DNA of 64,000 nt from Staphylococcus sp. M0911 (GTDB lineage Bacteria; Bacillota; Bacilli; Staphylococcales; Staphylococcaceae): the NCBI RefSeq assembly GCF_003491325.1, contig NZ_CP022881.1, forward strand, positions 868,001 through 932,000. Reading direction: 5' to 3'. Below the pieces are notes generated by a model. The model was given only the letters and a program-made list of their open reading frames with translations. It had not been told where the DNA came from and searched no databases. The translations under genes were made by a program, and so were the position numbers. Position 1 is the stretch's first letter. Every line of letters starts with the position of its first letter. Of this stretch, positions 35,948-44,287 are shown one piece after another.

Positions 35948-36615
35948 AGCAATTATTAATTAGAAATATTAAATTAAGATACTGGACTCTTATTTTGTAT
36001 ATAGCATTGATTGTATTTTATCCAATATATAGCTTCATAATGAAACCTAATCCGCTCATGAATTCTGTTATGGCAATACCGCTTGGATTAATTTTAATGA
36101 TAATGTCTATACTCGATGCTGGTCATTTGTTTAGATTTCATCGACGATTAGGTGGGAATCGATCAAACTTATTTTTTGGAAGTTTACCAGTATCCAAGAA
36201 GGATATGTTAAACGCCAATTATTTAACATGTATCTTCTTTACTTTATTTGGTGCAATTGTGATTACTTTATACGGTTATGAATCAGATTCTATTCAAACC
36301 AATGCAATATATTTCTCAACTACATATGCCTATATTGTAGCGAACTTCTTATCGATACCAGTAGCTTTTAGAAAAAGTACTGAGTATAAAACTGAGGGAG
36401 TATCATATATTGCTTATATCATTTTGATTATGTTCGCATTACCATTTCTATTATCCGTCACCTTGATTTTAATTAATTATATATTTTTAAATCATAGTCA
36501 AATTCCACAATTTTACTCTTATTTTTTAAATTATGGATTTGTACTATTAAGTATTATAGTTTTAATCATTAATTACGTTTTACAACTAAATAAAATTAAG
36601 AAACATACACTTTAA
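35944..36615 (+). CDS. pmtB: PSM exporter membrane subunit PmtB
   Basis: This 223-residue membrane protein has six hydrophobic helices, starting at residues 15-34 and ending near 195-215, with a short positively charged N-terminus (KQLLIRNIKLRYW). It is the ABC-2-like partner of PmtA. The loop after helix 2 has the FRFHRRLGGNRSNLFFGSLPVSK pattern typical of this subfamily. It overlaps pmtA by 4 nt and is 12 nt upstream of pmtC. Confidence 0.92.
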   Translation: MKQLLIRNIKLRYWTLILYIALIVFYPIYSFIMKPNPLMNSVMAIPLGLILMIMSILDAGHLFRFHRRLGGNRSNLFFGSLPVSKKDMLNANYLTCIFFTLFGAIVITLYGYESDSIQTNAIYFSTTYAYIVANFLSIPVAFRKSTEYKTEGVSYIAYIILIMFALPFLLSVTLILINYIFLNHSQIPQFYSYFLNYGFVLLSIIVLIINYVLQLNKIKKHTL

Positions 36616-36627
36616 AGGAGGTCTACA

Positions 36628-37500
36628 ATGAAGTTAGAACAAATAACAAAAAAATATGGCCAAAATACTGTTATAGATCATATTGATTTTGATTTTGGAA
36701 ACAGTCAAATCGTAGGATTAATCGGTAAAAATGGTGTAGGTAAAACAACACTAATGAAAGTAATGAATGGGAATATTATTAATTATGAGGGGAAAGTTAA
36801 TTTACCTAATAATGAAAATGTTGGTTATTTAATTGAGCATCCTAAACTATATGATAATAAAACAGGTTTATATAATTTAAAATTATTTGCACAAGTATTA
36901 GGTAAAGGATTCGATAAAGAATATGCGGATCACATCATTGATGCATTCGGTATGAGACCTTATATCAAGAAAAAAGTGAAAAAATATTCAATGGGTATGA
37001 AGCAAAAATTAGCTATAGCAGTTTCATTAATGAATAAACCAAAATACCTTATTTTAGATGAACCTACAAATGGTATGGATCCAGATGGTTCGATTGACGT
37101 ATTGAAGACGATTCAATCATTGGTTAAACAGTTAGAAATGAAAATATTGATTTCTAGTCATAAATTAGAGGACATTGAACTCATTTGTGATAGAGCTGTA
37201 TTCTTAAGAGATGGTACATTCGTACAAGATGTCAATATGAAAGATGGTGGACCAAAAGATAGTACGATTATTTCAATCGATACAGAAGACTATCAAAATG
37301 CATTAGAAATGTTAACAGAAAAATTCCATGTTCAACAGTCTAATAAAGAAAATGGAGAAATCATAATCAAAGCGCAAAAAAATTATAAAGATGTACTTGA
37401 AGCATTAGCAAAACTCAATATTTATCCTAAATATATTGAAACACGTAAAAGTTCATTACGTGATACTTACTTTAATATTAATCAAAGAGGTGATAAATAA
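36628..37500 (+). CDS. pmtC: PSM exporter ATPase PmtC
   Basis: This second ATPase of the exporter has 290 residues: Walker A GKNGVGKTTLMK (about 35-46), signature YSMGMKQKLAIAVSL, Walker B YLILDEPTNGMDP and H-loop ISSHK. The signature again has a substituted first Gly (SMG). It probably pairs with PmtD while PmtA pairs with PmtB. The start follows AAAGGAGGTCTACA and the stop overlaps the pmtD ATG. Confidence 0.95.
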   Translation: MKLEQITKKYGQNTVIDHIDFDFGNSQIVGLIGKNGVGKTTLMKVMNGNIINYEGKVNLPNNENVGYLIEHPKLYDNKTGLYNLKLFAQVLGKGFDKEYADHIIDAFGMRPYIKKKVKKYSMGMKQKLAIAVSLMNKPKYLILDEPTNGMDPDGSIDVLKTIQSLVKQLEMKILISSHKLEDIELICDRAVFLRDGTFVQDVNMKDGGPKDSTIISIDTEDYQNALEMLTEKFHVQQSNKENGEIIIKAQKNYKDVLEALAKLNIYPKYIETRKSSLRDTYFNINQRGDK

Positions 37501-38234
37501 TGAGATCTTTACAATTAGTAAAACATGATTTAATTAGTATTTTTAAAAGTCCGCTCACGTACATTGCGTTTATACTTGTCATTGGTTTAACTGTCTTTCA
37601 AGCTGTCATGATGGCAAATTATAGTCCTGGACACAAAGTGGACTATACAATGGTATTTATCATGGCCAATTGGTTATTCTTATTTGCAGGTTTATTATTT
37701 ATTATCAAAACAATTACTCGAGATTACTCACAAGGAACAATTCAATTATATATGAACAAAATGAGTAGTAGAATTGGCTATATTGTTGCTAAAACAATTT
37801 CAATGATTCTAATTTCATTTTTATTTACACTTGTTCAATATATAGTGATTATTGTAATTGAATCTACAACTAAAGGTAAAAGTATTGACGGAGATAACTT
37901 TTTAACTAACATTTGGTTCTATCTTATCTTTTTCCTATTCTTTGGATTATTTTTATTTTTAATTACATTAGCAGTTGAAAAACCAGCTGTTATATTTACG
38001 TTAGGCATTTTCTTATTATTAATTGTGCCATTTATCCAACCGCTAGTAGGTTTAATTCCAAACATCGGTGATGACATTCATAAGTCATTTAAATACATTC
38101 CATTCACATATTTAACTCAAAAAATGACTGAGTCCGATGTTTCATTTACACATTGGCAATGGTTTATTTCTATAGCATCAATCGTAGTGCTATTTATTGT
38201 TAATGTATTATATGCAGCTAAAAGAGATATTTAG
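37500..38234 (+). CDS. pmtD: PSM exporter membrane subunit PmtD
   Basis: This 244-residue ABC-2 type permease has six hydrophobic helices (residues 20-38, 55-72, 100-125, 140-160, 168-190, 220-238). The cytoplasmic loop ITRDYSQGTIQLYMNKMSSR has the ABC-2 pattern for ATPase contact. It is the last gene of pmtRABCD, overlapping pmtC by one base, and is followed by a terminator. Export clients probably include the two delta-toxins encoded by RNAIII in this window. Confidence 0.93.
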   Translation: MRSLQLVKHDLISIFKSPLTYIAFILVIGLTVFQAVMMANYSPGHKVDYTMVFIMANWLFLFAGLLFIIKTITRDYSQGTIQLYMNKMSSRIGYIVAKTISMILISFLFTLVQYIVIIVIESTTKGKSIDGDNFLTNIWFYLIFFLFFGLFLFLITLAVEKPAVIFTLGIFLLLIVPFIQPLVGLIPNIGDDIHKSFKYIPFTYLTQKMTESDVSFTHWQWFISIASIVVLFIVNVLYAAKRDI

Positions 38235-38245
38235 AATAAGTGATT

Positions 38246-38271
38246 ACCGGGGCTTGATAGTCCCGGTTTTT
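38246..38271 (+). terminator. pmt operon terminator
   Basis: Stem ACCGGG / CCCGGT with a 10-nt loop, followed by TTTTTAA. Confidence 0.85.
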
Positions 38272-38324
38272 AATATTTTAATTTAAGAGAGAATAAGGCG
38301 TTAAAACGGGAGATTTCAAAAGAA

Positions 38325-38355
38325 AACGAAGCTATCTTACTCAAATAGCTTCGTT
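38325..38355 (-). terminator. Terminator after the thioredoxin-like gene
   Basis: A perfect stem AACGAAGCTAT / ATAGCTTCGTT with a minus-strand T-rich tail (TTTTCTTTTG), 11 bp past the stop. Confidence 0.88.
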
Positions 38356-38366
38356 ATATATAGGTG

Positions 38367-38930
38367 TTATTTATAAAGCATTTGATCAATAATTGAATTG
38401 TAAACTGCTTTCCAGAATGTGGAATCTGTTTTATATCGATTTGAAATAATTAAATGTGTTTCTTTAACTTTATCTTCATAATCCGGGTGATCTTTACTTG
38501 GTAAAGTATCTTCACGTAAATTCGTAACAAATGATTGAACTTCTTTAGCACGTGGACCCCAAACTGTTTCTTGTTCATAATTATCATTTAAAAATACAAA
38601 AATAGGAATTGAACGTGATTTTCCATTTGTTAAATATTGGTCTATAAGATGTGTATCATCATCTCTATGGAACACTTTGACTTCTAATTCTAGGGCTTCA
38701 GCAATATGTTTAAGTATTGGAAGATTCATCATGGCATCGCCACACCAGTCTTCGGTAATTACCAATACTTTAGAATAGTTAGATGATTTTAATTTCTGTA
38801 ATCTTTCATCATCTTCAGGTAACTTAAAGGAATCATAAATTGAAACGAGATTGTCTTTATTGTCTTGCATCTGCTCAATATAAGGTCCGATGTCTTGACT
38901 GTTTTTAAAATATGTTTCTAAATTGGTCAT
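38367..38930 (-). CDS. Thioredoxin-family protein with single-Cys active site
   Basis: This 187-residue soluble protein has a thioredoxin fold centred on VLVITEDWCGDAMMNLPILKH (about residues 54-74). The active site is WCGDAM: the second Cys of the usual CxxC is missing, so it cannot act as a standard disulfide reductase. The cis-Pro region is SRSIPIFVFLND. Members of this group lie close to pmt in other staphylococci as I recall. The single Cys could serve mixed-disulfide or bacillithiol chemistry; this is inference. It is a lone gene with its own terminator. Confidence 0.85.
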   Translation of the reverse strand: MTNLETYFKNSQDIGPYIEQMQDNKDNLVSIYDSFKLPEDDERLQKLKSSNYSKVLVITEDWCGDAMMNLPILKHIAEALELEVKVFHRDDDTHLIDQYLTNGKSRSIPIFVFLNDNYEQETVWGPRAKEVQSFVTNLREDTLPSKDHPDYEDKVKETHLIISNRYKTDSTFWKAVYNSIIDQMLYK

Positions 38931-39096
38931 CGAAAAAACCTCCTTTAATCATTTTATATATTATACCAATTTTCATAATGTAAATAAATTAAAATATTTT
39001 AAAAATTCTCTCATTTTAGCAAATACCTACCGTGAGATGAAACTAAATACACCTTATGCTATATTTATTATAATAAGTTGAAAGTGGTGAACATCT

Positions 39097-39582
39097 TTGC
39101 GCATACAGAATCGATGGATAATTAGTACGCTATTCTTAATATTAGCCATTTTACTTCTGATAGGTCTTTCATTTTATAAAAATATAAAAACCGTTGATTT
39201 ATCAAGTGCATCAATAAATGGGATACATTTAAATGAACAATTTCATAAAAAGGATTTTAATGTAAATAAAAATATTAAAGTAGATCGTTACACATTTTAT
39301 AATCATAAAAAGTATGATGATTTAACAGTTAAAGTACATAAAAAGAAACACGTTGTTAAAGGCATTGTACTTGTTAAAGATAAAGAGATACATACAAATT
39401 TTGGTGTTAGAATTGGGAGTCATATTGATGAAGTTATTAATGATTTAGGTAGTAATTATCAAAAAAGTAAAATAGGTAAGAACTATCAATCAATAACTTA
39501 TCGAGATCGTGGACATCATATGAAATTAAGTATTTTATATAAAGATGATATCGTGAAGCGGATTGAATTCTTTAGTAAGTAA
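39097..39582 (+). CDS. Hypothetical secreted or membrane-anchored protein
   Basis: This 161-residue protein is not recognised. One N-terminal hydrophobic helix (residues 8-28, WIISTLFLILAILLLIGLSFY) has a basic start, consistent with a signal anchor. The rest is lysine-rich with beta-strand patterns and a repeated GIRLN/GVRIGS-type motif (GIHLNEQF, FGVRIGSHIDEVINDLG). The second motif resembles small lipoprotein-like folds such as SmpA/OmlA, where GxxxxEVxxxLG occurs. A TTG or similar start is used. It precedes the HAAS-domain gene by 64 bp, and the three downstream genes may form one envelope-related unit. Confidence 0.7.
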   Translation: MRIQNRWIISTLFLILAILLLIGLSFYKNIKTVDLSSASINGIHLNEQFHKKDFNVNKNIKVDRYTFYNHKKYDDLTVKVHKKKHVVKGIVLVKDKEIHTNFGVRIGSHIDEVINDLGSNYQKSKIGKNYQSITYRDRGHHMKLSILYKDDIVKRIEFFSK

Positions 39583-39645
39583 CTAAATAGTTGAACATTA
39601 GTATTGCAACTAATTGAAAAAATAGATAGAAAGAGTGACAATACT

Positions 39646-40203
39646 ATGGATAAAATTACATTTTTGAATGAATTAGAAGTCTCATTAGACGAACTACCTC
39701 GCAAAGAAAAAGATAAAAAAATGTATGATTATGAACATTACTTTTATGAAGAGGAACTGAAAGGTAAATCTGAAGCGGAAATAGTTAAAGCGTTAAAAGA
39801 GCCTAATGATATAGCTAAACAGGTCAAAGCGCATAGCGCGATTGAATATGCTGAATATAAACCAACATTTCATAATACGTTACGAGCTGTTACGGCTTCA
39901 TTAAGTTTAGGTTTGCTATCAGTATTTTTAGTATTAATTCCAGTGTTTTTCATATGTATGATATTCGTTATTTTGTTTATTGTTTCCGTGTTATTAATTT
40001 GTGCACCTTTAATTTTAGTCTTATCGTCTTTATATAAAGGTATACATGATTCAGTAAGTAATATTCTTTTTTCAATAGCATATACAGGACTCGGATTAAT
40101 GTTGATTGTTATAACATTTAAAGTATTAGAAACGATATATAGACTCATTCTAAAATATTTGAGATGGTATATTAAAACAGTTAAAGGAAGCGTTCGAAGA
40201 TGA
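39646..40203 (+). CDS. HAAS/DUF1700-domain membrane protein
   Basis: This 185-residue protein has an N-terminal helical HAAS-type domain (FLNELEVSLDELPRKEKDKKMYDYEHYFYEEELKGKSEAEIVKALKEP) followed by four or five hydrophobic helices and a basic tail. Such proteins usually pair with a PadR regulator and an adhesin-like partner in envelope stress circuits. No PadR gene is seen upstream here. The start MDKITFLNEL was chosen because GAAAGAGTGACA precedes it. It overlaps the next gene by 4 nt, which is a DUF4097-type protein, so they are coupled. Confidence 0.82.
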   Translation: MDKITFLNELEVSLDELPRKEKDKKMYDYEHYFYEEELKGKSEAEIVKALKEPNDIAKQVKAHSAIEYAEYKPTFHNTLRAVTASLSLGLLSVFLVLIPVFFICMIFVILFIVSVLLICAPLILVLSSLYKGIHDSVSNILFSIAYTGLGLMLIVITFKVLETIYRLILKYLRWYIKTVKGSVRR

Positions 40204-41042
40204 GAAAGATAATGTTTTCAGGTCTTATCATTTTTCTTGTTTTCTTTATAGGTGCTACAGTTTGCTGGTTCACCTTTGAAAAACAGAATTATGAAGAAAC
40301 GAAAATTAATAAATCCTATCCTAACTCTAATTTTAAAAATATATCAATAAACACAGAATATACTAATGTTAAGGTGGTTAAAGGCTCTAAATTTAAAGTG
40401 AAATATAATGGGGATAATAAAGTAAACTTAGTTAACAAGAATAAAACACTGAAAATTTCAGAAGTGAAAAATGTTGATAGAGGCTACGCTATTAATTTAA
40501 ATCCGTTTAGAAAAGATGACAATCAGATTGTTATTGAGGTGCCAAATATAAAATTAAATGAACTTAAAGGATATTCTAAAAACAGTAGTTATTATATAAA
40601 AAATATCAATTCTAAAAATATGAACTTGATCAATTATAGTAATCCAATAACTTTAAATAGTGTTAACGTAGAAAATTCAGATGTTAATTCTTATGCCACA
40701 CATTTCAATATTAATAATTCAATTCTTAAAAATGCTAATTTTAACATAGAGAAAGGCTTTATTAGTGTGAGCAAAAGTGATATTAGTAATTCTATTTTCT
40801 TGTTAGGAAGCGGTAATATTAGTTTTAATAAAATGTCACCTAGAAATGATATCAAGGCTTCTACTAAAAAAGGCGATATTTATTACTCTTATAAAGATAA
40901 ACCAGAAAATACTTTGTTGAAATTACAACCAGGTAAAGGAAAGTCTATAATTGAGAATAAACATTTTCATGAAAGTAAAGTAGGTAAAAGTGACAATATA
41001 CTTGAATTTTATACGGTTGATGGAGATATAGTCATAAAATAA
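40200..41042 (+). CDS. DUF4097-like membrane-anchored beta-helix protein
   Basis: This 280-residue protein has an N-terminal signal anchor (residues 4-24) and then an extracellular repeat of short beta strands (LNELKGYSKNSSYYIKNINSKNMNLINYSNPITLNSVNVENSDVNSYATHFNINNS and so on) forming a right-handed helix typical of DUF4097 proteins. Ser and Asn are abundant. It partners the HAAS protein, with a 4-nt overlap. In other Firmicutes such pairs sense envelope stress; the ligand is unknown. A terminator follows. Confidence 0.8.
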   Translation: MRKIMFSGLIIFLVFFIGATVCWFTFEKQNYEETKINKSYPNSNFKNISINTEYTNVKVVKGSKFKVKYNGDNKVNLVNKNKTLKISEVKNVDRGYAINLNPFRKDDNQIVIEVPNIKLNELKGYSKNSSYYIKNINSKNMNLINYSNPITLNSVNVENSDVNSYATHFNINNSILKNANFNIEKGFISVSKSDISNSIFLLGSGNISFNKMSPRNDIKASTKKGDIYYSYKDKPENTLLKLQPGKGKSIIENKHFHESKVGKSDNILEFYTVDGDIVIK

Positions 41043-41050
41043 AGGAAGAT

Positions 41051-41097
41051 AAAGTACAAAACGAGACAGGTCTATTTGTTCTCGTTTTGTACTTTTT
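41051..41097. terminator. Bidirectional terminator
   Basis: A perfect 15-bp stem AAAGTACAAAACGAG / CTCGTTTTGTACTTT followed by T on the plus strand, ending at the stop codon of the convergent C45-type gene. Confidence 0.92.
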
Positions 41098-42158
41098 TAA
41101 TGTGTGGCAAAAGTTAAATCTGTATCAATGACGCCTTCAAATGAACGTTGCGTGAGCTCATCGCCTTTAAGCCAAGCATTAAAATCTATACTTGAAGGTA
41201 TCTGATTCTCACCTAAAGACATCCATGCCGTAAGTGATTGTGGTTCGTACATCGATGTATGAATGGTACCAGACCAACTGTTAAAAAGTTTGCTATATAT
41301 GTCGTATTGTGGATCATTAAATAATTTGAATGCTTGATACTTATCAAGTTGTGTATGTGTTTGATTAATGACGCGTGCTAATCGTTCTTTAGATTCTTTA
41401 GTATAATTTCTATTTTCATGCGTTAGTAATTCAAAATGATTTGTACAAATAGTATCATATCTAACATTGATATCACGAGGTGTAATTTCTACGATGGCAT
41501 GATTTAAAGATTGATCCATTAAAATATAACTAAACGAACTACGGTGCGGTATCTCTTTTAACAGTTGAATCGCTTCGTCGATATTTTTACAGAGTTCTAA
41601 AATTAATCTTCCCACCATATAACAAACAAATCCATTTGCTGGTTTCTTACGATGCATAAAATTATATGCCATCACTAAACCAACTTCATTCATACCGTCC
41701 ATACGTCCAGTTACTCTTGATGTTGGACCAATTTGTGCTAATCCGCCATCATTAGGTTGATATAATAAATATCTGCCATCATAAGTAGCAGGATGGTAAT
41801 CATAATTTCTTACTAAATAATCTGTTCCGTTAAATACGGTACAGCCACTTTCTTTTAAATCAGTAAAACGATAATGTGCAAAGTTTAAAATCATTTGACG
41901 TGTTGGTAACTTTAATACATCTTGCATACCCATGAGTTCTTCCCAAATTTTAGGTGCATACGTTTGAAAAATAGAATGTGTTTCGTTAATATCTATATCA
42001 AATCTAGGAATTCTCTTTTTCCATTCTTTTTCTCTATTTTTCAAGAGGTCAGTTTGTTTTAACCATTTGGCGGTTTGTACGCCTAAATCATAATGTGAAC
42101 CTCTATAGCTCATAATTTCAGATTGAACGTTTTGCATTTGAAAGTACTCCTTATTCAA
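41097..42158 (-). CDS. C45-family acyltransferase/hydrolase (linear amide hydrolase type)
   Basis: This 353-residue protein belongs to the Ntn-hydrolase superfamily C45 (acyl-CoA:6-APA acyltransferase-like) group. Autocleavage at a Cys is expected in DLKESGCTVFNGTDYLVRNYDYHP (Cys at about residue 102), followed by the conserved RNYDYHP. RVTGRMDGMNEVGLVMAYNF and IVEITPRD are further family motifs. Substrates in staphylococci are unknown; relatives act on linear amides or peptides. It is a single gene with a terminator shared with the gene downstream. Confidence 0.85.
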   Translation of the reverse strand: MNKEYFQMQNVQSEIMSYRGSHYDLGVQTAKWLKQTDLLKNREKEWKKRIPRFDIDINETHSIFQTYAPKIWEELMGMQDVLKLPTRQMILNFAHYRFTDLKESGCTVFNGTDYLVRNYDYHPATYDGRYLLYQPNDGGLAQIGPTSRVTGRMDGMNEVGLVMAYNFMHRKKPANGFVCYMVGRLILELCKNIDEAIQLLKEIPHRSSFSYILMDQSLNHAIVEITPRDINVRYDTICTNHFELLTHENRNYTKESKERLARVINQTHTQLDKYQAFKLFNDPQYDIYSKLFNSWSGTIHTSMYEPQSLTAWMSLGENQIPSSIDFNAWLKGDELTQRSFEGVIDTDLTFATH

Positions 42159-42280
42159 AATTTACACTTTGTAATATAATGTTAATGTTACATTAATTGT
42201 TATTTTATGTAATTATATATATAATAAAATTGTAATTAGTTACTGATAGCCTTGAGAAATAATTTATTTGGGGTGATATC

Positions 42281-42337
42281 ATGCGTAGAGCATATGATAA
42301 TGTAAAACATGCGATTTCTGCTTGGTGGAATAAATAA
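42281..42337 (+). CDS. 18-residue peptide ORF
   Basis: The frame encodes MRRAYDNVKHAISAWWNK, preceded by TTGGGGTGATATC (GGGGTG as ribosome site) and followed 15 bp later by a good terminator (42353-42384). It can form a positively charged amphipathic helix with two Trp at the end, like short modulin-type or leader peptides. No similar peptide is recognised. It may instead be a small regulatory RNA with an incidental ORF. The placement of ribosome site, stop and terminator is what supports it. Confidence 0.5.
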   Translation: MRRAYDNVKHAISAWWNK

Positions 42338-42352
42338 TTATAATATTGTACT

Positions 42353-42384
42353 GACGGCTGATGAATAAATCAGTCGTCTTTTTT
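42353..42384 (+). terminator. Terminator after the 18-residue peptide
   Basis: Stem GACGGCTGAT / ATCAGTCGTC (one G-T pair) with a 6-nt loop, followed by six T. Confidence 0.85.
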
Positions 42385-42521
42385 ATAGTTACATCTTATC
42401 ATAAAAATTTTTATAAAGAGAGCTTATAAAATAGTAAAAAGGGTATGTATTTATTGATAACGATAAATATGCTATCATAATGTATTGTAGATATGCATAT
42501 AAAATATAGAGGTGAATTTTA

Positions 42522-42692
42522 ATGTGGAACTTTATTAAAGGTTTATTTAAATTTGTATTTAGTTTAGTAGCTATCACTACAGTTGTTGTAGGCGTAGGTG
42601 TAGTTGCATTTGCTTATATTTTCAAAAAAGACTTTGAAGATATCGAAAGAAAAACTAAAGAAATCGTTTCAGATATCGAAAATAATAATTAA
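42522..42692 (+). CDS. Small membrane protein, function unknown
   Basis: This 56-residue protein begins MWNFIKGLFKFVFSLVAITT, continues with a long Val/Gly/Ala-rich hydrophobic helix (residues 10-33) and ends in a charged helical tail (KKDFEDIERKTKEIVSDIENNN). It starts after GAGGTGAATTTTA. The form is that of YtxH-like small envelope proteins with a cytoplasmic or extracytoplasmic coiled tail. A terminator follows at 42715. No function is known to me. Confidence 0.75.
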   Translation: MWNFIKGLFKFVFSLVAITTVVVGVGVVAFAYIFKKDFEDIERKTKEIVSDIENNN

Positions 42693-42714
42693 TTTAAAGA
42701 TTAAATTAATGAAA

Positions 42715-42749
42715 GCGTCACTGATGAAATCGTCATCAGTGGCTTTTTT
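42715..42749 (+). terminator. Terminator
   Basis: Stem GCGTCACTGATGA / TCATCAGTGGC with a 5-nt loop followed by six T. Confidence 0.88.
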
Positions 42750-42766
42750 ATTTGCTTTAAAAGAAA

Positions 42767-43070
42767 TTAAGTAGGGGAAATACTTACAATGTCTAATAAA
42801 GAAAGTTTGAATTTATCAGAAGAATGAGATGGATAGCCTTCAACTTCAAAAGTTATAGCATCAATACGTTCAATATTAAGTTCGATAGATTTAAAGTATC
42901 CGTCATCATAATACTGTACAACTACTGGCTGATTTAACTGCAAGGACTGATGTAAACGAAAATTCAAATCAGATAATTGATCATCAGAAAGTACAGGGCG
43001 ATCAACCTTATTTTGATCGATGATATATTGATGAATCGTTTCAAATTGTTCAGGTAAGGTAGCAAATGGT
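42767..43070 (-). pseudogene. yolD gene, 3' part, split by the transposon
   Basis: This is the C-terminal part of a YolD-like protein, beginning at the junction with ATLPEQFETIHQYI and ending LLDIVSISPT. The missing start lies 7.2 kb away at 50280-50387. Joining the two exactly, with one copy of AAATGGT, gives an unbroken frame of about 134 residues (KWAPF then ATLPEQFE). YolD proteins in Bacillus are SOS-induced partners of Y-family polymerases; the function in staphylococci is unclear. No polymerase gene is next to it here. Confidence 0.9.
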
Positions 43071-43083
43071 TATATGTATTAAT
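43071..43083. repeat. Left terminal inverted repeat of the element
   Basis: TATATGTATTAAT, next to AAATGGT. It pairs with the right end at 50265-50277 with one mismatch. Confidence 0.65.
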
Positions 43084-43186
43084 AATTTTAGAGTTTAATT
43101 TGTATAATATGTATAAAAATATTGCGAGATATTCAACAGAAAAAATTGTTATCTTAACTAATTTTATTACGTATTATATGTATAAT

Positions 43187-44278
43187 ATGAAAATAGTAAA
43201 TGTGTATTCTAACAGTGGAAAGAACTTTATGATAATTGATAGTAATTTAAATCCAGTCGAAGATGTTACCTATTATTTAAAGTATTTAGAGAGTGTTAAT
43301 AAAAGTGAGAATACTTTAAAGACTTATGCATATTGTTTAAAAAGATATTTTGTGTACCTCGAATTTAAAAATAAAGGTCATAAAGAGGTAACTTTTGATG
43401 ATTTAGTTGATTTTGTTTTGTGGTTAAAGTCACCAAATAAATATGAAAAAGTTATATTTAAAGATAAATCATTATATGGAAAAAGTGCTAAAACTATTAA
43501 TTTAACTATCACTGTAGTTACTAACTTTTATGATTATTTATTTAGAACTAAAAAATCTAAAATTGACGTTGCTAAATCAATTTTAATAGAAAGAGGTCAT
43601 CGTTCTTCTTATAAAAGATTTTTAGATCATGTAAATATAAATGATTTATTATATACAAATACACTAAAAGTAAAAGTGCCAAAAGAAAAAAGGAAAATAT
43701 TGAGTACCAGTGAAATAAAAGAGTTAATAAAAGCGTCAAATAACATTAGGGATAAATTTATGATTCAATTATTATATGAAACGGGATTGCGTATTGGGGA
43801 ATTGTTGTCACTTTACATAGATGATATTAAATATGATTTAACTAATGGACATTAAATTATTTTGAAAAATAGAAAAAATAAAAATGGAGCCAGATTAAAA
43901 AGTGGAGAACGTAAAATATACATTTCACAATCTTTGATTGATTTATATGATGATTATTTATATGAAGTTTCAACTGATTCTGAATTTTTGTTTATTAAAG
44001 TTAAAGGTAAAAATGTTGGAGAACCTTTAGATTATAATGACGTAAATTCAATATTTAAACGTTTAAGAAAGAAAATTGGAATTATGGTTCATCCTCACTT
44101 GTTAAGGCACACTCATGCTACTATTTTTTACAATAAAAGTAAAAATATAAAACAAGTTCAAGAACGACTTGGACACAGTAATATACAAACCACTATGGAT
44201 TTGTATATTCATAATAATGATCAGATTATCCGTGAAAATTGGGAAAAAGTAAAAGATTTATTCCAAATATTTGAATAG
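43187..44278 (+). pseudogene. tnpA: Transposase A (tyrosine recombinase), in-frame stop
   Basis: This tyrosine recombinase is of the Tn554 TnpA type; full length would be 363 residues. An N-terminal SAM-like domain (NKSENTLKTYAYCLKRYF) precedes the catalytic domain: Arg in YETGLRIGELLS, HxxR in HPHLLRHTHAT, His in RLGHSNIQTTMDLYIH and the Tyr in the same segment. A TAA at 43853-43855 interrupts the frame between the first Arg and the rest, inside the poorly conserved beta-hairpin. The frame then continues without shift. One substitution (for example AAA or CAA to TAA) would explain it. Without read-through the protein lacks most catalytic residues. The start at 43187 was set by family length; no good ribosome site is seen. 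Confidence 0.85.
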
Positions 44279-44287
44279 GAGATTCAC

